A stretch of DNA of 64,000 nucleotides from an uncultured Hungatella sp. (lineage in GTDB: Bacteria; Bacillota; Clostridia; Lachnospirales; Lachnospiraceae): the NCBI GenBank assembly GCA_910577935.1, contig CAJTOT010000015.1, positions 1-64,000 on the forward strand, given 5' to 3'. Positions 25,946-35,014 of the stretch are shown one piece after another. Each line of letters begins with the position of its first letter. Position 1 is the first letter of the stretch. The translations under genes and the position numbers were made by a program. The notes beneath the pieces are model-generated. The model had not been told where the DNA came from. It saw only the letters and a list, made by a program, of their open reading frames with translations, and made no database searches.

Positions 25946-27439
25946 TTATTCGTTTACAAACCCAGCCGCCCAGTTGACGATATGGGTTCCGTCAGCTGCC
26001 TGTGGATTGTTCTTCAGGGTGTAGATCCAGGACCAGTGGTTGCTGTACAGCACTTCTGACATGGTTCCGTCCTGGTCATAATCTTCTGCGAACCGCAGCT
26101 TGTCGTCTTCTGTGGTCTCATAGAGGGACAGCTTGTATATTCCGTCGGAGGTTTCGTAGGTAGTGAAATCGGAGTTCTGCTCCAGCTCCTGTTTGATTGT
26201 GGTTTCTGTCACATCCTGGCCGTCTGTCAGAATGGCAAAAAGGCGTTTGGAGCACTCGTCTGTGGCGACGGAGCTGTCGGTCGCGCCCTGTACCAGCCAT
26301 ACGGGGATGCCGGAGTCCTTGATAGCAGTCAGCTCCTCGTCGGTGGGAGTCTCGCCGCCGCGGTCAGATGCCACATCGTAGGCGGGACAGTTGATCATGG
26401 CCGCGCAGAACAGATCCGGGTGGGCGATGATCATGCGGGAGGTCATGTAGCCGCCGGCAGAGCATCCGGACACAAGGACCTTTTCAGGATCAATATTATA
26501 GGTTTCCACAACTTCTTTGATCTCATCGGCAGCCATGTCAAGAAGGCCGTCCCTCTGAGCGTAGTACCAGGTGTCAGGCGCCTGGAAAGCCATGACATGG
26601 GCCTTTCCAAGAATCTCCTGGAACTCGTCTGTCGCCCACGCCACGGTTCCCCTGTTGGCGAGCATCTGGGCCACATTGTTGTCGGACTCCAACATATCCC
26701 CCTCCCCGTTGCCGTGGAACCATACAACCAGTTTGTCCACGTCTTCGCCGGCGTTGTAGAACTGGTAATTGATGCCGCCTTCTACAAGGATGGATTCAAA
26801 TTTGGCAGTCTCCTCATCGATGATGGTATTGTCGCAGGTATACTCGGCCATATAGGCGTCATCTAAGACTGTTCCGTCGGCGGCAGTGAGGGTCACGGGC
26901 TTGTTCTGGGTGACGGTATAGGTTAAATCGGCAGGATAGTTTCTGGCAGCAGTGGTGTAAGCAAGAGTCGCGCCTTCTGACTGGTCAAAGTAGATGATCA
27001 GCCTCTGCCCTTTGACTTCTTGTTTTACAATCTTGCGGTCTATATCGTAATCTCCGTAGCTTTCCAGTTCCGTGTCCTTTAAGATTTCTTCTGTAGATGC
27101 CACGGCATGGACAGTGAAAGTATCGTTGTCTATGTCGGAGATCTTCTTGGTGTCGCCAAAGTCAATAACCATCTGGCTGACTACCTGTCCGGCATCTGTC
27201 ACAACACCGTACAGCTGGCAGCTGTAAGTATCTGTTTCTTCAGACTCGGTCTCTGCTTCAGCAGAAGTTTCTTCTGCCTTGGTGGTTTCCGGGGCTTTTG
27301 TTGTCTCGGCAGCTGTTGTCTCGGCAGCTGTCGTCCCGGCGTCTGCTGCCGCGGTGGTCTCCTGGGCGCTGCTGCCGCATCCCGCCAGAGCGGATACTGT
27401 CACAGCGCAGATCAAAGCCGCGGATAATGTTTTTTTCAT
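25946..27439 (-). CDS. Surface lipoprotein with alpha/beta-hydrolase (esterase/peptidase) domain
   Basis: Protein of 497 residues. It has a lipoprotein signal peptide (SALAGC, lipidated Cys21) and then a Thr/Glu/Ala-rich spacer (TTAAETTAAETTKAPETTK) that would lift the domain off the membrane. An Ig-like region spans about residues 70-200. A C-terminal alpha/beta-hydrolase has nucleophile Ser327 in GCSAG, a likely acid Asp in VQGATDSS, and a late His in SNHWSW. The pattern fits a prolyl-oligopeptidase/feruloyl-esterase-like or polyester-depolymerase-like hydrolase. I start at the ATG with GAGGAGACAAT before it; the longer frame upstream is not supported. The substrate is unknown, but it should act outside the cell. 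Confidence 0.85.
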   Translation of the reverse strand: MKKTLSAALICAVTVSALAGCGSSAQETTAAADAGTTAAETTAAETTKAPETTKAEETSAEAETESEETDTYSCQLYGVVTDAGQVVSQMVIDFGDTKKISDIDNDTFTVHAVASTEEILKDTELESYGDYDIDRKIVKQEVKGQRLIIYFDQSEGATLAYTTAARNYPADLTYTVTQNKPVTLTAADGTVLDDAYMAEYTCDNTIIDEETAKFESILVEGGINYQFYNAGEDVDKLVVWFHGNGEGDMLESDNNVAQMLANRGTVAWATDEFQEILGKAHVMAFQAPDTWYYAQRDGLLDMAADEIKEVVETYNIDPEKVLVSGCSAGGYMTSRMIIAHPDLFCAAMINCPAYDVASDRGGETPTDEELTAIKDSGIPVWLVQGATDSSVATDECSKRLFAILTDGQDVTETTIKQELEQNSDFTTYETSDGIYKLSLYETTEDDKLRFAEDYDQDGTMSEVLYSNHWSWIYTLKNNPQAADGTHIVNWAAGFVNE

Positions 27440-27614
27440 ATTGTCTCCTCCTCGTGTCTGCCGCCCGGGCAGGCTTTTTTGTATTTTTATGATAACATTT
27501 TCCGGCTTTTTAATCATCTCCAAGTTTTTGACAGGAATCTGTATTTGTTTGTCAAAAAGAATGTCAGATTTTGCACTTATGCCAAATCTTGCTGTTTTGC
27601 AGTTGTCAGGCCGG

Positions 27615-27634
27615 TTCTCCGGCTGTTCTCCGGC
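27615..27634 (+). promoter_or_regulatory. 11-bp-spaced direct repeat before the binding-protein/kinase/regulator operon
   Basis: TTCTCCGGC occurs at 27615-27623 and 27626-27634, one helical turn apart on the same face. It lies just upstream of a weak -35 region (about 27637) and a TATACT at 27660-27665. Two direct half-sites at this position are typical of AraC-type activators, such as the regulator encoded by the third gene of the operon. The rest of the 276-bp divergent gap holds no gene. Confidence 0.5.
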
Positions 27635-27715
27635 GGTATCCAAATCCAGAAAATTATGGTATACTTTTTACAAATGGAATACAATAACTTTCCGGGAAAC
27701 GGGGGAAATGTGACA

Positions 27716-28744
27716 ATGAGAAAAGTTTTTAACGGTTTGCTCCTGCTGTTTTTTATATTTGTCTGGATTCTGTTCTTCAGGGTTTTAAAAATGGATTACG
27801 GCAGGTCCCCTCAGTCCGCCGGCGATTACCGGTTTACCTTCATAAGCCCTTTTGCCAATGCGGGATATTGGGGAAGCATCGCCTATGGAATGAAAGCGGC
27901 AGATGAGCTCTATCATACCAACACAAAATTTATAGGTTTTATGGAATCGGAACCTGAACGGATGAGCGAGGCCATCCGGTCTGCGGCATGTTCCGAGCCG
28001 GATGGACTTATCACCGCCGGAAACAGCGATGAGAGGGTCATCGCTGCCCTGAAAGACGCAGCCAGTCAGGGAATCCCCATTGTTCTGATTGACAACGACA
28101 GCCGGGAGATTGACCGCCTCTGCTATATCGGAATTGATGATTACGAGGCGGGGCGTCTGGCGGGAAAGGATATGGCCGCCGCCGTGTCAGGGCCTGTCTG
28201 CGCCGCTGCGATCATCGGTTCTGCTTCCAATGAGAACCAGAGAGAGCGGCTGCGGGGATTTGAGGACGAGCTGGCGCTCCGGCCCGGCTGCTTTGTGGAG
28301 ACGGTGATGGAGGCGAATTACAGCCTTCTCGCCTTCCGGGAAATGCTGCCCCGGCTTCTCAGGGACAACCCCAGGATCAACGCCATATTCTGCGCCGAGG
28401 GATATTCCTCGATTATCGCGGGAGAGATACTCAACGCCATGGGGCCGGAGTATGATGACATACAGGTGGTGGTCTTTGGTAAGACAGAGGAGATCTTAAA
28501 TCATGTGGCTTCAGGGCGGTATTATTCTACCATCATCCAGGAGTCGGACCAGATGGGGAACCTGGCCGTGGAGGCGCTGAGACAGTACCAGGATGGCATC
28601 GCGCCGGAACAGGACACCATCTACATAGACAGCATCAGCATAACCAGGGAGAACTTAGAAGGAGTGAACATCTATGAAAGCGAGGGAGTGATATGGCATC
28701 TGTACAACGGAAATCTTCTGCCGACACCACAGAGAGAAAACTGA
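27716..28744 (+). CDS. Sugar-binding protein (ribose/LacI-like) of a two-component operon
   Basis: Protein of 342 residues with one N-terminal membrane helix (KVFNGLLLLFFIFVWILFF) and no lipobox, so it is probably anchored outside the cell. The rest is a periplasmic-binding-protein fold of the Peripla_BP_4 type: FTFISPFANAGYWGSIAYGM, then IPIVLIDNDS, YIGIDDYEAGRLAGKDM and AAIIGS. I chose the ATG at 27716, after GGGGGAAATGTGAC, over an unsupported longer frame. Its 3' end overlaps the kinase gene by 52 bases. No ABC or PTS transporter is adjacent, so it probably senses a sugar for the kinase rather than feeding a permease. Confidence 0.85.
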   Translation: MRKVFNGLLLLFFIFVWILFFRVLKMDYGRSPQSAGDYRFTFISPFANAGYWGSIAYGMKAADELYHTNTKFIGFMESEPERMSEAIRSAACSEPDGLITAGNSDERVIAALKDAASQGIPIVLIDNDSREIDRLCYIGIDDYEAGRLAGKDMAAAVSGPVCAAAIIGSASNENQRERLRGFEDELALRPGCFVETVMEANYSLLAFREMLPRLLRDNPRINAIFCAEGYSSIIAGEILNAMGPEYDDIQVVVFGKTEEILNHVASGRYYSTIIQESDQMGNLAVEALRQYQDGIAPEQDTIYIDSISITRENLEGVNIYESEGVIWHLYNGNLLPTPQREN

Positions 28745-30222
28745 AAATATTTTTTGGACAGAATATTTTCTTTGGGTTTCTCCTGGCAGTCACTGCCGTC
28801 ATTTTCTGCATACTGTCCAGCGCCCGGTACGAGGAGTTAAGCGCCCGGCAGCTGGAACTGCATGATTTTTACGGAGAGCTGGAGAGTCTCCGTTCAGGGA
28901 TAACCGACTATATTACGAAAGGAAACCAGGAGGCGCTTATCTTTGCGGACAGTTCTCTGGAGAGTTTAAGGCAGTCTGTGGAGCTTCTGCAGAAGATCAG
29001 GATTTCTTCCATATATCAGAGGGACATTTCGGATGTGGCGGGGATGCTGGAGCGCTATGGGGCCTGCGTGGGGGAGATCCTTTCCGGCGGGGAGCAGGAG
29101 GATGGAAACCGGTCTTATTATCAGGCAGAAGAACTTTACAGGGCAATTAATGACGAGTTCCGCAGCCTGAACTACCAGATTCTGGAGTACACCTGCATGA
29201 TGACGGAGAGACTCCAGGCCACCCAGAAGCTGTATGTTCTGCTGACCAGTATATTTCTGGTGCTCATAATTGCGGCAGATATCGCCTATTCTGTCAGGCT
29301 GTCCCGCTCCATCGTAGATCCTATAGAAGAGCTGGCCTCCTCCATCAGGGGGTACAGCCTGAAGAATCTGGCGGACTATAAAGAAGTGGTTCTCCACTCT
29401 GCCTCCAATGAAGAGATGAATATCCTGGTGGGAGTTTTTAACATCATGCTGAGGACGATAAAGGGGCAGATGGAGAAGATCCGGGAGAACGCGGATATCG
29501 AAATCCGGCTGCACCAGAAAGAGGTGGAGAACCTGCAGATTACCAATCTTCTCCGCACCAGCGAGCTGAAGGCGCTCCAGATGCAGATCAACCCTCATTT
29601 TCTGTTTAATACACTGAATATGATTTCTCAGACCGCCTATGTAGAAGGGGCGGACGAGACCTCTCTGCTTTTGGACTCCACGGCGTCGCTTCTGCGGTAC
29701 GCCCTGGATTTTGCCGCGAGGGAGGTTCCGCTGCGGAAGGAGATTGAGAATCTGGGGACCTATGTTTCTTTGCTGGAACACCGGTTTGCCGGGCGGATAC
29801 ATTTTACTTTTGATTTAGATGAATCCTTTCATGATATTCTGGTTCCCGCCCTGATCCTTCAGCCGCTTGTGGAAAATGCCATCACCCACGGCGTGGGCAT
29901 GTATTTAAAAGACGGACAGGTGACGATCTCCACAGAATTTGACAGCCGGAGAAATCTGGGAATCGTCCGGATCAGAGACAACGGCGTGGGGATGGATGAG
30001 GAGGAGCTGAACCATATCCGGGCGGAGATGAGGCAGCAGAAAAACGCGGAGCAGAAGCTGGGGCTTCTCAATGTGTGGGCGAGGCTAAAAATATTTTTCC
30101 ACCAAAAGGCGGAAATAGAGATTCAGAGCGCCCCGGGAAGAGGGACAGAGATCGCCATTGCGCTCCCCTGTGACAAAAACCTTCAGGAGGAAAGAGACGG
30201 AGGCGGAAAGGATATAAGATGA
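28693..30222 (+). CDS. Sensor histidine kinase (LytS/YesM type)
   Basis: Protein of 509 residues. Two membrane helices (about 16-38 and 178-200) flank an extracytoplasmic helical sensor region. A HAMP-like segment follows (SRSIVDPIEELASSI), then the His_kinase domain with His302 in LQMQINPHFLFNTLNMI. The ATPase domain has LQPLVENAITHG and IRDNGVGMDEEEL. The start ATG has GGGAGTGAT before it and lies inside the preceding gene. It should phosphorylate the response regulator that overlaps its stop by 4 bases, probably on a signal relayed by the upstream binding protein. Confidence 0.93.
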   Translation: MASVQRKSSADTTERKLKIFFGQNIFFGFLLAVTAVIFCILSSARYEELSARQLELHDFYGELESLRSGITDYITKGNQEALIFADSSLESLRQSVELLQKIRISSIYQRDISDVAGMLERYGACVGEILSGGEQEDGNRSYYQAEELYRAINDEFRSLNYQILEYTCMMTERLQATQKLYVLLTSIFLVLIIAADIAYSVRLSRSIVDPIEELASSIRGYSLKNLADYKEVVLHSASNEEMNILVGVFNIMLRTIKGQMEKIRENADIEIRLHQKEVENLQITNLLRTSELKALQMQINPHFLFNTLNMISQTAYVEGADETSLLLDSTASLLRYALDFAAREVPLRKEIENLGTYVSLLEHRFAGRIHFTFDLDESFHDILVPALILQPLVENAITHGVGMYLKDGQVTISTEFDSRRNLGIVRIRDNGVGMDEEELNHIRAEMRQQKNAEQKLGLLNVWARLKIFFHQKAEIEIQSAPGRGTEIAIALPCDKNLQEERDGGGKDIR

Positions 30223-31802
30223 GTGATTATAATGTTGGAAAAAAATCAGAAAAAGGAGCCGGAGGCGCGTCGTGCCGGATTCTGATCGCAGATGATGAAC
30301 CCATTGAGTGTATTGCCCTGGAGCTGCTTCTGAGAAATAATTTTCCGGAACTTCTGGTCCTGCCCAGCGTGTCCAACGGCATCGACTTCGTGGCAAGCGT
30401 GCGGGCCAACCATCCGGATATTGTGATTGTGGACATCAACATGCCTGGGATAAACGGGCTGGATGCCCTTGATATGCTTAAGGACCGGCGCCCAGGCATG
30501 AAGATTATTATCCATTCCGCCTACAGCGAGTTCGAGTACGCCAAAAGGGCGGTTTCCCTCAACGCCTTTGACTATATGGTAAAACCGGTACAGAAACCTG
30601 TCTTCCTGGAGACCATGAAAAAAATAATAGAAGCCTTGGGGCAGGAGAAGCAAAAACAGTCTTCGGAAGAGACTATCCACCGTCTCACCGGGGAGGTGAA
30701 CCGGCTGGTGGAAAGCGACATCATGTCCTCGGTGATTCTGGGAGTGATCGACGGGAAGACTTCAGAGCTCTTCTTAAACTCTCTGGGTCAGGAATACCAG
30801 GGCGGTTTTCTGGTGACGGCGCGGCATCCGGGCAATGCCGCGCCGGGGTGGGAGCCGAAGCTGAAGGAGAAAATCCTGACGGCCCTCAATCAGGTCTGTC
30901 TCTGCCTTGGCAAATCCTATTATCAGGATCTGCTTCTGTACCTGATTCCAGGCCAGGGAGTAGGGGAGAGCAATTACAGGCAGTGGAGCAGACATCTCCT
31001 GGAGAGCCTGAATCTGCCGCTTTTGTTCGGGGTCAGCGCCTGGAAGTTTGCCATCGATGAGCTGCCGGATGCCAGGAAAGAGAGCAGCAGCGTCCTTTTA
31101 GGCAGACAGGAACCGGGCATCTGTTTTTTTGAGTATGCCTCTTCCGGGCATAAGATCAATATTTTCCAGGAAAAGAAAGAATATCTTGCAGGGCTGCTGG
31201 CATCCGGGAAAACCCGGGAGTGCTGCGACTGCATTGAACGTCTGTATGAGGAGGCCGCTTCCCGGAACGTTCCTCTGGAGGCCGCGCAGATTTATTCAGC
31301 CTATTTTCTCATGTTCCTCCACAATGAGCTGGCCGGGCGCTTCTCTTCCCCCCTGTATGAGTCCGGCTATATTCCGGGAGCGTGGAAAGAACTGTGGAAC
31401 TGTACTGCCTACGGGGAGCTTAAGGAGAAGCTGTGTCTTGCTGTCGGCCAGCTGGGAAGCCTCCTTCTCCGCCCCATGAACAAGTCCTGGGAATATGTGG
31501 CAAAGGCATTTCTCTACATAAAAAAACTGTACAGACAGGATGTCTCCCTGGAGGATATAGCCGGGCTGGTGGGCATCAGCCCCTTTTATCTGAGCCGTCT
31601 TTTAAAACAGGAACTGAACGAGACGTTTGTGGAGATACTCACCAAGGTGCGCATCACCAGGGCCCTGGTCCTTCTGTCAGATTCCCGGAAGACGATCCGT
31701 GAGATCGGGGAGGAAGTGGGATACGGCAACACAACCTATTTTTATAAGGTATTTAAAAAACAGACAGGGATGACAGTGGGGGAGGTGAGACGGTATCTGT
31801 AG
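30219..31802 (+). CDS. AraC-type response regulator (YesN family)
   Basis: Protein of 527 residues. The N-terminal receiver domain has phospho-acceptor Asp72 in VIVDINMPGINGLDAL, preceded by ILIADDEP and followed by IHSAYSEFEYAKRA. A central region of about 250 residues has no clear motif. The C-terminal AraC helix-turn-helix pair spans about residues 420-527: YLSRLLKQELNETFVEIL, then TIREIGEEVGYGNTTYFYKV and FKKQTGMTVGEVR. It is the partner of the overlapping kinase. Regulators of this type usually activate sugar-uptake genes, but none are beside it. The direct repeat upstream of the operon is a candidate site for self-activation. Confidence 0.93.
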   Translation: MSDYNVGKKSEKGAGGASCRILIADDEPIECIALELLLRNNFPELLVLPSVSNGIDFVASVRANHPDIVIVDINMPGINGLDALDMLKDRRPGMKIIIHSAYSEFEYAKRAVSLNAFDYMVKPVQKPVFLETMKKIIEALGQEKQKQSSEETIHRLTGEVNRLVESDIMSSVILGVIDGKTSELFLNSLGQEYQGGFLVTARHPGNAAPGWEPKLKEKILTALNQVCLCLGKSYYQDLLLYLIPGQGVGESNYRQWSRHLLESLNLPLLFGVSAWKFAIDELPDARKESSSVLLGRQEPGICFFEYASSGHKINIFQEKKEYLAGLLASGKTRECCDCIERLYEEAASRNVPLEAAQIYSAYFLMFLHNELAGRFSSPLYESGYIPGAWKELWNCTAYGELKEKLCLAVGQLGSLLLRPMNKSWEYVAKAFLYIKKLYRQDVSLEDIAGLVGISPFYLSRLLKQELNETFVEILTKVRITRALVLLSDSRKTIREIGEEVGYGNTTYFYKVFKKQTGMTVGEVRRYL

Positions 31803-32272
31803 AAAGGAGAATATGGGTAATGAGGGAACTGAGGAAGGCTCCTTCAGACCAGACATAAATATTTTAATCAATGGGATGAAATCAATTCTTTCCTGTGTTG
31901 ATTTTTCCGGATAAGAAATAGATTTATTGAGAAAAAATGCTGATTTCTTAAAAACGCGGACTGGTGGAAAAAGAAATACAGAAGAAAGAATAAGGTTTAA
32001 AGGCTTGTAGAGCCAAACTAAAAGGCGCCCCATAGTTAAGGGTGTCTTTTGGCTTGTTCATTTTCAAAGTGTAAATATCCATTTCCTGTATAAATATAAG
32101 CGGTCTGGGTTGGAAATAGGCAGCTTCACCAGAACAAGGGGCAGATCAGATAATCCGGTTAGCTAACCAAAAAATAAATGATACCAAAGAAATCTCCAGC
32201 AAGTAAATTCGTCCAAACATATTCTCCCGTTTCTTTGCATATGCTGTAAAAAACATTTTCAGGGGGAAGACC
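31803..32272. other. 470-bp gap with a hairpin and a 12-bp palindrome
   Basis: No gene is supported. An imperfect hairpin at 32011-32054 (AGCCA...AAAAGGCGCCC with GGGTGTCTTTT...GGCT) is a possible terminator for the upstream operon, though its T tract is poor. A perfect palindrome, GGTTAGCTAACC, lies at 32157-32168 about 105 bases before spoIIID and could be an operator. SpoIIID genes are usually read by the mother-cell sigma factor SigE; I could not assign a convincing SigE promoter. Confidence 0.45.
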
Positions 32273-32548
32273 TTGAAGGAATATATCGAGGAGCGTGCAG
32301 TGGCCATAGCCAATTATATTATAGACCATAATGCCACGGTGCGGCAGACTGCGAAGAAGTTTGGGATCAGTAAAAGTACAGTTCACAAGGATGTCACCGA
32401 GCGGCTGGAGAACATCAATCCCTCCCTTGCTGCCCGCGCCAGAGTGGTGCTGGACGTGAACAAGTCAGAGCGCCATATCCGGGGCGGCCTGGCTACCCGC
32501 GAGAAGTATCAGCACAGGCTGGCCATCTGCAGCAGGGAGGAGGACTAA
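32273..32548 (+). CDS. spoIIID: Sporulation transcription factor SpoIIID
   Basis: Protein of 91 residues that closely follows the SpoIIID pattern: a helix-turn-helix (ATVRQTAKKFGISKSTVHKD, then VTERLENINPSLA) and the conserved basic C-terminal segment KSERHIRGGLATREKY. It starts at a TTG after AGGGGGAAGACC. SpoIIID is the mother-cell DNA-binding protein that switches gene expression after SigE during spore formation. Its presence shows that the organism belongs to a spore-forming lineage. It is apparently transcribed alone. Confidence 0.96.
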   Translation: MKEYIEERAVAIANYIIDHNATVRQTAKKFGISKSTVHKDVTERLENINPSLAARARVVLDVNKSERHIRGGLATREKYQHRLAICSREED

Positions 32549-32692
32549 GCTTTGGGGAGCCACTGGAGGGAGTGGCTCTTTTTCTTTTGGGGGAAGAAAG
32601 TCTATATTTATATGGAAAGATACTGGGCAAAATCATAATTTTTCTCAACCTCACATAGATATAGAAACAATCAAGTATAAAGAGGTTATGAG

Positions 32693-33130
32693 ATGAGCAA
32701 GAAACCATGGAGAATATCCCCCCTCCTCCGCTCTCTTTTCCTGGCAGTGCTTTGTTTGGCGGCGCTGCTTGCCGGCGGCTGTCAGGTCAGCAAGGATGAC
32801 GGGAAAAAGGTGCGGGATCTGGAGTTTGCGGTGGTGGGGGACGGGGACGTGCCGGCGGAGTTAAAGCAGATCATCGCGGAGAAGACGGCCCAGCCCTTTA
32901 AGCTGACGTTCAGCGATGAGCAGAATCTTTACATAGTGGTGGGGTACGGGCCTCAGTCCACAGGAGGATACAGCATCGCGGTGAAGGAGCTGTATCTCAC
33001 AAGCAACTCCATTGTCATCGACACGGAGCTTCTGGGGCCGGAGAAGGGGGAAAACCCGGCGCCGGAGACTTCCTACCCATATGTGGTGGTGAAGACGGAG
33101 AATCTGGAAAATCCCGTTATCTTTCAGTAA
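32693..33130 (+). CDS. PrcB-like lipoprotein
   Basis: Protein of 145 residues. The signal peptide ends in a lipobox (LLAGGC, about Cys26), so it should be anchored on the outer face of the membrane. The mature part (VRDLEFAVVGDGDVPAELKQ, then IVVGYGPQSTGGYSIAV and ELYLTSNSIVIDTEL) matches what I know of the PrcB_C domain, found in protease-associated and other small surface proteins. In Treponema PrcB binds the protease PrtP; here no protease adjoins, so the partner is unknown. Confidence 0.75.
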   Translation: MSKKPWRISPLLRSLFLAVLCLAALLAGGCQVSKDDGKKVRDLEFAVVGDGDVPAELKQIIAEKTAQPFKLTFSDEQNLYIVVGYGPQSTGGYSIAVKELYLTSNSIVIDTELLGPEKGENPAPETSYPYVVVKTENLENPVIFQ

Positions 33131-33145
33131 AACGGTGCCGGAGGT

Positions 33146-33189
33146 AAAAGGCCATGGCTGTCATGGGAGCATGCCATCCATGACCTTTT
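33146..33189 (+). terminator. Probable terminator of the PrcB-like gene
   Basis: AAAAGG-C-CATGG pairs with CCATG-A-CCTTTT (one mismatch), 15 bases after the stop codon. The following T tract is short, so the strength is uncertain. Confidence 0.4.
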
Positions 33190-33215
33190 GCATTCGGCAT
33201 CATATAATTAAGTAT

Positions 33216-33267
33216 CAGGGTCAGAAAGTCATGAGATTTGTGAAACACATATGACTTTGTGGCCCTG
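33216..33267 (+). promoter_or_regulatory. Long hairpin in the cysE leader
   Basis: A 17-base arm (33216-33232, CAGGGTCAGAAAGTCAT) pairs with 33251-33267 with one mismatch and one G-T pair, around an 18-base loop. It ends 33 bases before the cysE start codon and is followed by CTCTTATGTTTTG. It could act as an attenuator of cysE or a second terminator for the upstream gene. I see no T-box or S-box motif. Confidence 0.4.
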
Positions 33268-33300
33268 CTCTTATGTTTTGCGAGGAGAAAGGGGATAATT

Positions 33301-33954
33301 ATGATCATTAAAGATATCTGGAGCGATGTGAAAGCGGTTCAGGGCAGGGATCCGGCGGCAAGAAGCACCCTGGAGGTTCTTCTGCTGTACCAGGGAGTCC
33401 ACGCTCTGATCTGGCACAGGTTTGCCCACTGGTTTTATGAGCGCCGCCTGTACTTTGCGGCGCGGCTGCTCTCCCAGCTTGCCCGTTTTTTTACCCAGAT
33501 TGAGATTCATCCGGGGGCGAAGCTGGGGCGGGGGATACTCATTGACCACGGAGGCGGGGTGGTCATCGGCGAGACCGCCGTGGTGGGGGACGACTGCACC
33601 ATCTACCAGGGAGTCACTCTGGGAGGCGTGGGCTCGGAGAAGGGAAAGCGCCACCCCACCCTGGGAAAGGGAGTGACCGTGGGGGCGGGGGCAAAAATTC
33701 TCGGCTCTTTTGAAGTGGGAGACCATTGCACAATCGCCGCGAATGCAGTATTATTAAAACCTCTGGAGGACAACATCACGGCGGCGGGGGTGCCGGCGAG
33801 GGTTGTGAAAAAGGACGGGGTGGCTGTCCTCAAAAAGGATGGGGACAGTCTGTCCGCGGCGGATTATAATAACATTAAGAATATGGAGACAAAGCTGGCG
33901 ATGCGCCTCGAAAAGCTGGAGAGAGAGGTGGCGGAGATGAAAAGCCGGGTCTGA
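33301..33954 (+). CDS. cysE: Serine O-acetyltransferase
   Basis: Protein of 217 residues, the short form usual in Firmicutes. A helical N-terminus (LLLYQGVHALIWHRFAHWFY) is followed by the left-handed beta helix with hexapeptide repeats: IEIHPGAKLGRGILIDHGGG, then VVIGETAVVGDDCTIYQGVT and LGGVG, including the catalytic His-Asp region. It acetylates L-serine from acetyl-CoA as the first step of cysteine synthesis in the cytoplasm. The ATG at 33301 follows AGGAGAAAGGGGATAATT. The cysteine synthase gene is not nearby. The C-terminal 30 residues form an extra charged helix. Confidence 0.95.
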   Translation: MIIKDIWSDVKAVQGRDPAARSTLEVLLLYQGVHALIWHRFAHWFYERRLYFAARLLSQLARFFTQIEIHPGAKLGRGILIDHGGGVVIGETAVVGDDCTIYQGVTLGGVGSEKGKRHPTLGKGVTVGAGAKILGSFEVGDHCTIAANAVLLKPLEDNITAAGVPARVVKKDGVAVLKKDGDSLSAADYNNIKNMETKLAMRLEKLEREVAEMKSRV

Positions 33955-33984
33955 AAAACGGACGACAGGAGGAAACAAAAGCCA

Positions 33985-34947
33985 ATGAACTTGAAAGAAA
34001 GCAGAGAAAGCACAGATATGCCCAGAGACGGGAAGCCGGGGCCGGAGCGGGGAACCGCGGGCCGGAATCCTGGCGGGGAGCCTGGAGAAAGGGGGCGGGA
34101 GGAGAGCAGGGAGCGGATAAAGGAGATCGAGCGCAGCATCATCAGAGACTTCCGCAAGACTGTCTGGCGTCCGTTTGTCAGCGCCCTCAACGAATACGAG
34201 ATGATACAGCCGGGGGACAACGTGGCAGTCTGCATCTCCGGCGGGAAGGATTCTTTTTTGCTGGCCAAGTGCATGCAGGAGATTCTGCGCCACGGAAAGT
34301 TCCGTTTTGGCCTGGAATTTCTGGTGATGGACCCGGGGTATCACCGGGACAACCGGCGGCTGATCGAGGAAAACGCCCGCCTTATGGGCATCCCGGTACA
34401 GATCTTTGACTCGGACATCTTTGACGTGGTGGTGGATATCAAAGAATCCCCCTGCTATCTCTGCGCCCGCATGCGGCGCGGGTGGCTCTATGCCAAGGCC
34501 CGGGAGCTGGGCTGCAGCAAGATTGCCCTGGGCCACCATTTTGACGACGCCATCGAGACCATTCTGATGAGCATGCTTTACGGGGCGCAGGTCAACACCA
34601 TGATGCCTAAGCTGCACAGCGCCAACTTTCCGGGGATGGAGCTGATACGCCCGCTGTATCTGGTTAGGGAATCTGCTATCCTGGACTGGAAGAATTCCAA
34701 CAACCTCCGTTTCCTCCAGTGCGCCTGCAGGTTTACGGAACAGATTGAAAAGGAAAAAGCCATGGAGGAGGAGGTTCACTCATCCAAACGCCAGGAGATC
34801 AAGGAGCTGATCCGGAAGCTGGAGGATAAAAACCCCGGCGTGGCAAAGAACATTTTCCGGAGCGTGGAGAATGTGAATCTGGATGCGTGCATCGGGTATG
34901 TAAAAGACGGACAGCGCCATCATTTTCTGGAAACATACGAAAGCTGA
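33985..34947 (+). CDS. TtcA-like tRNA 2-thiocytidine synthase
   Basis: Protein of 320 residues of the PP-loop ATPase superfamily. The ATP-binding motif SGGKDS follows VAVCI. CYLCAR in the middle and CACRF near the C-terminus are the Fe-S/thiolation cysteines; ALGHHFDDAIET follows the family pattern. TtcA adds sulfur to cytidine 32 of certain tRNAs. The first 45 residues are a Gly/Arg/Glu-rich extension that the family does not need. A strong ribosome site (AGGAGGAAAC) supports the ATG, so the extension is probably translated. It is 30 bases behind cysE, a sulfur-related neighbour. Confidence 0.88.
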   Translation: MNLKESRESTDMPRDGKPGPERGTAGRNPGGEPGERGREESRERIKEIERSIIRDFRKTVWRPFVSALNEYEMIQPGDNVAVCISGGKDSFLLAKCMQEILRHGKFRFGLEFLVMDPGYHRDNRRLIEENARLMGIPVQIFDSDIFDVVVDIKESPCYLCARMRRGWLYAKARELGCSKIALGHHFDDAIETILMSMLYGAQVNTMMPKLHSANFPGMELIRPLYLVRESAILDWKNSNNLRFLQCACRFTEQIEKEKAMEEEVHSSKRQEIKELIRKLEDKNPGVAKNIFRSVENVNLDACIGYVKDGQRHHFLETYES

Positions 34948-35014
34948 GAATGTTTCGCCGGATTTCCACATACACTTATTATAAAAGCAGACAGAAAGAC
35001 AGGTAGGTGTGACT

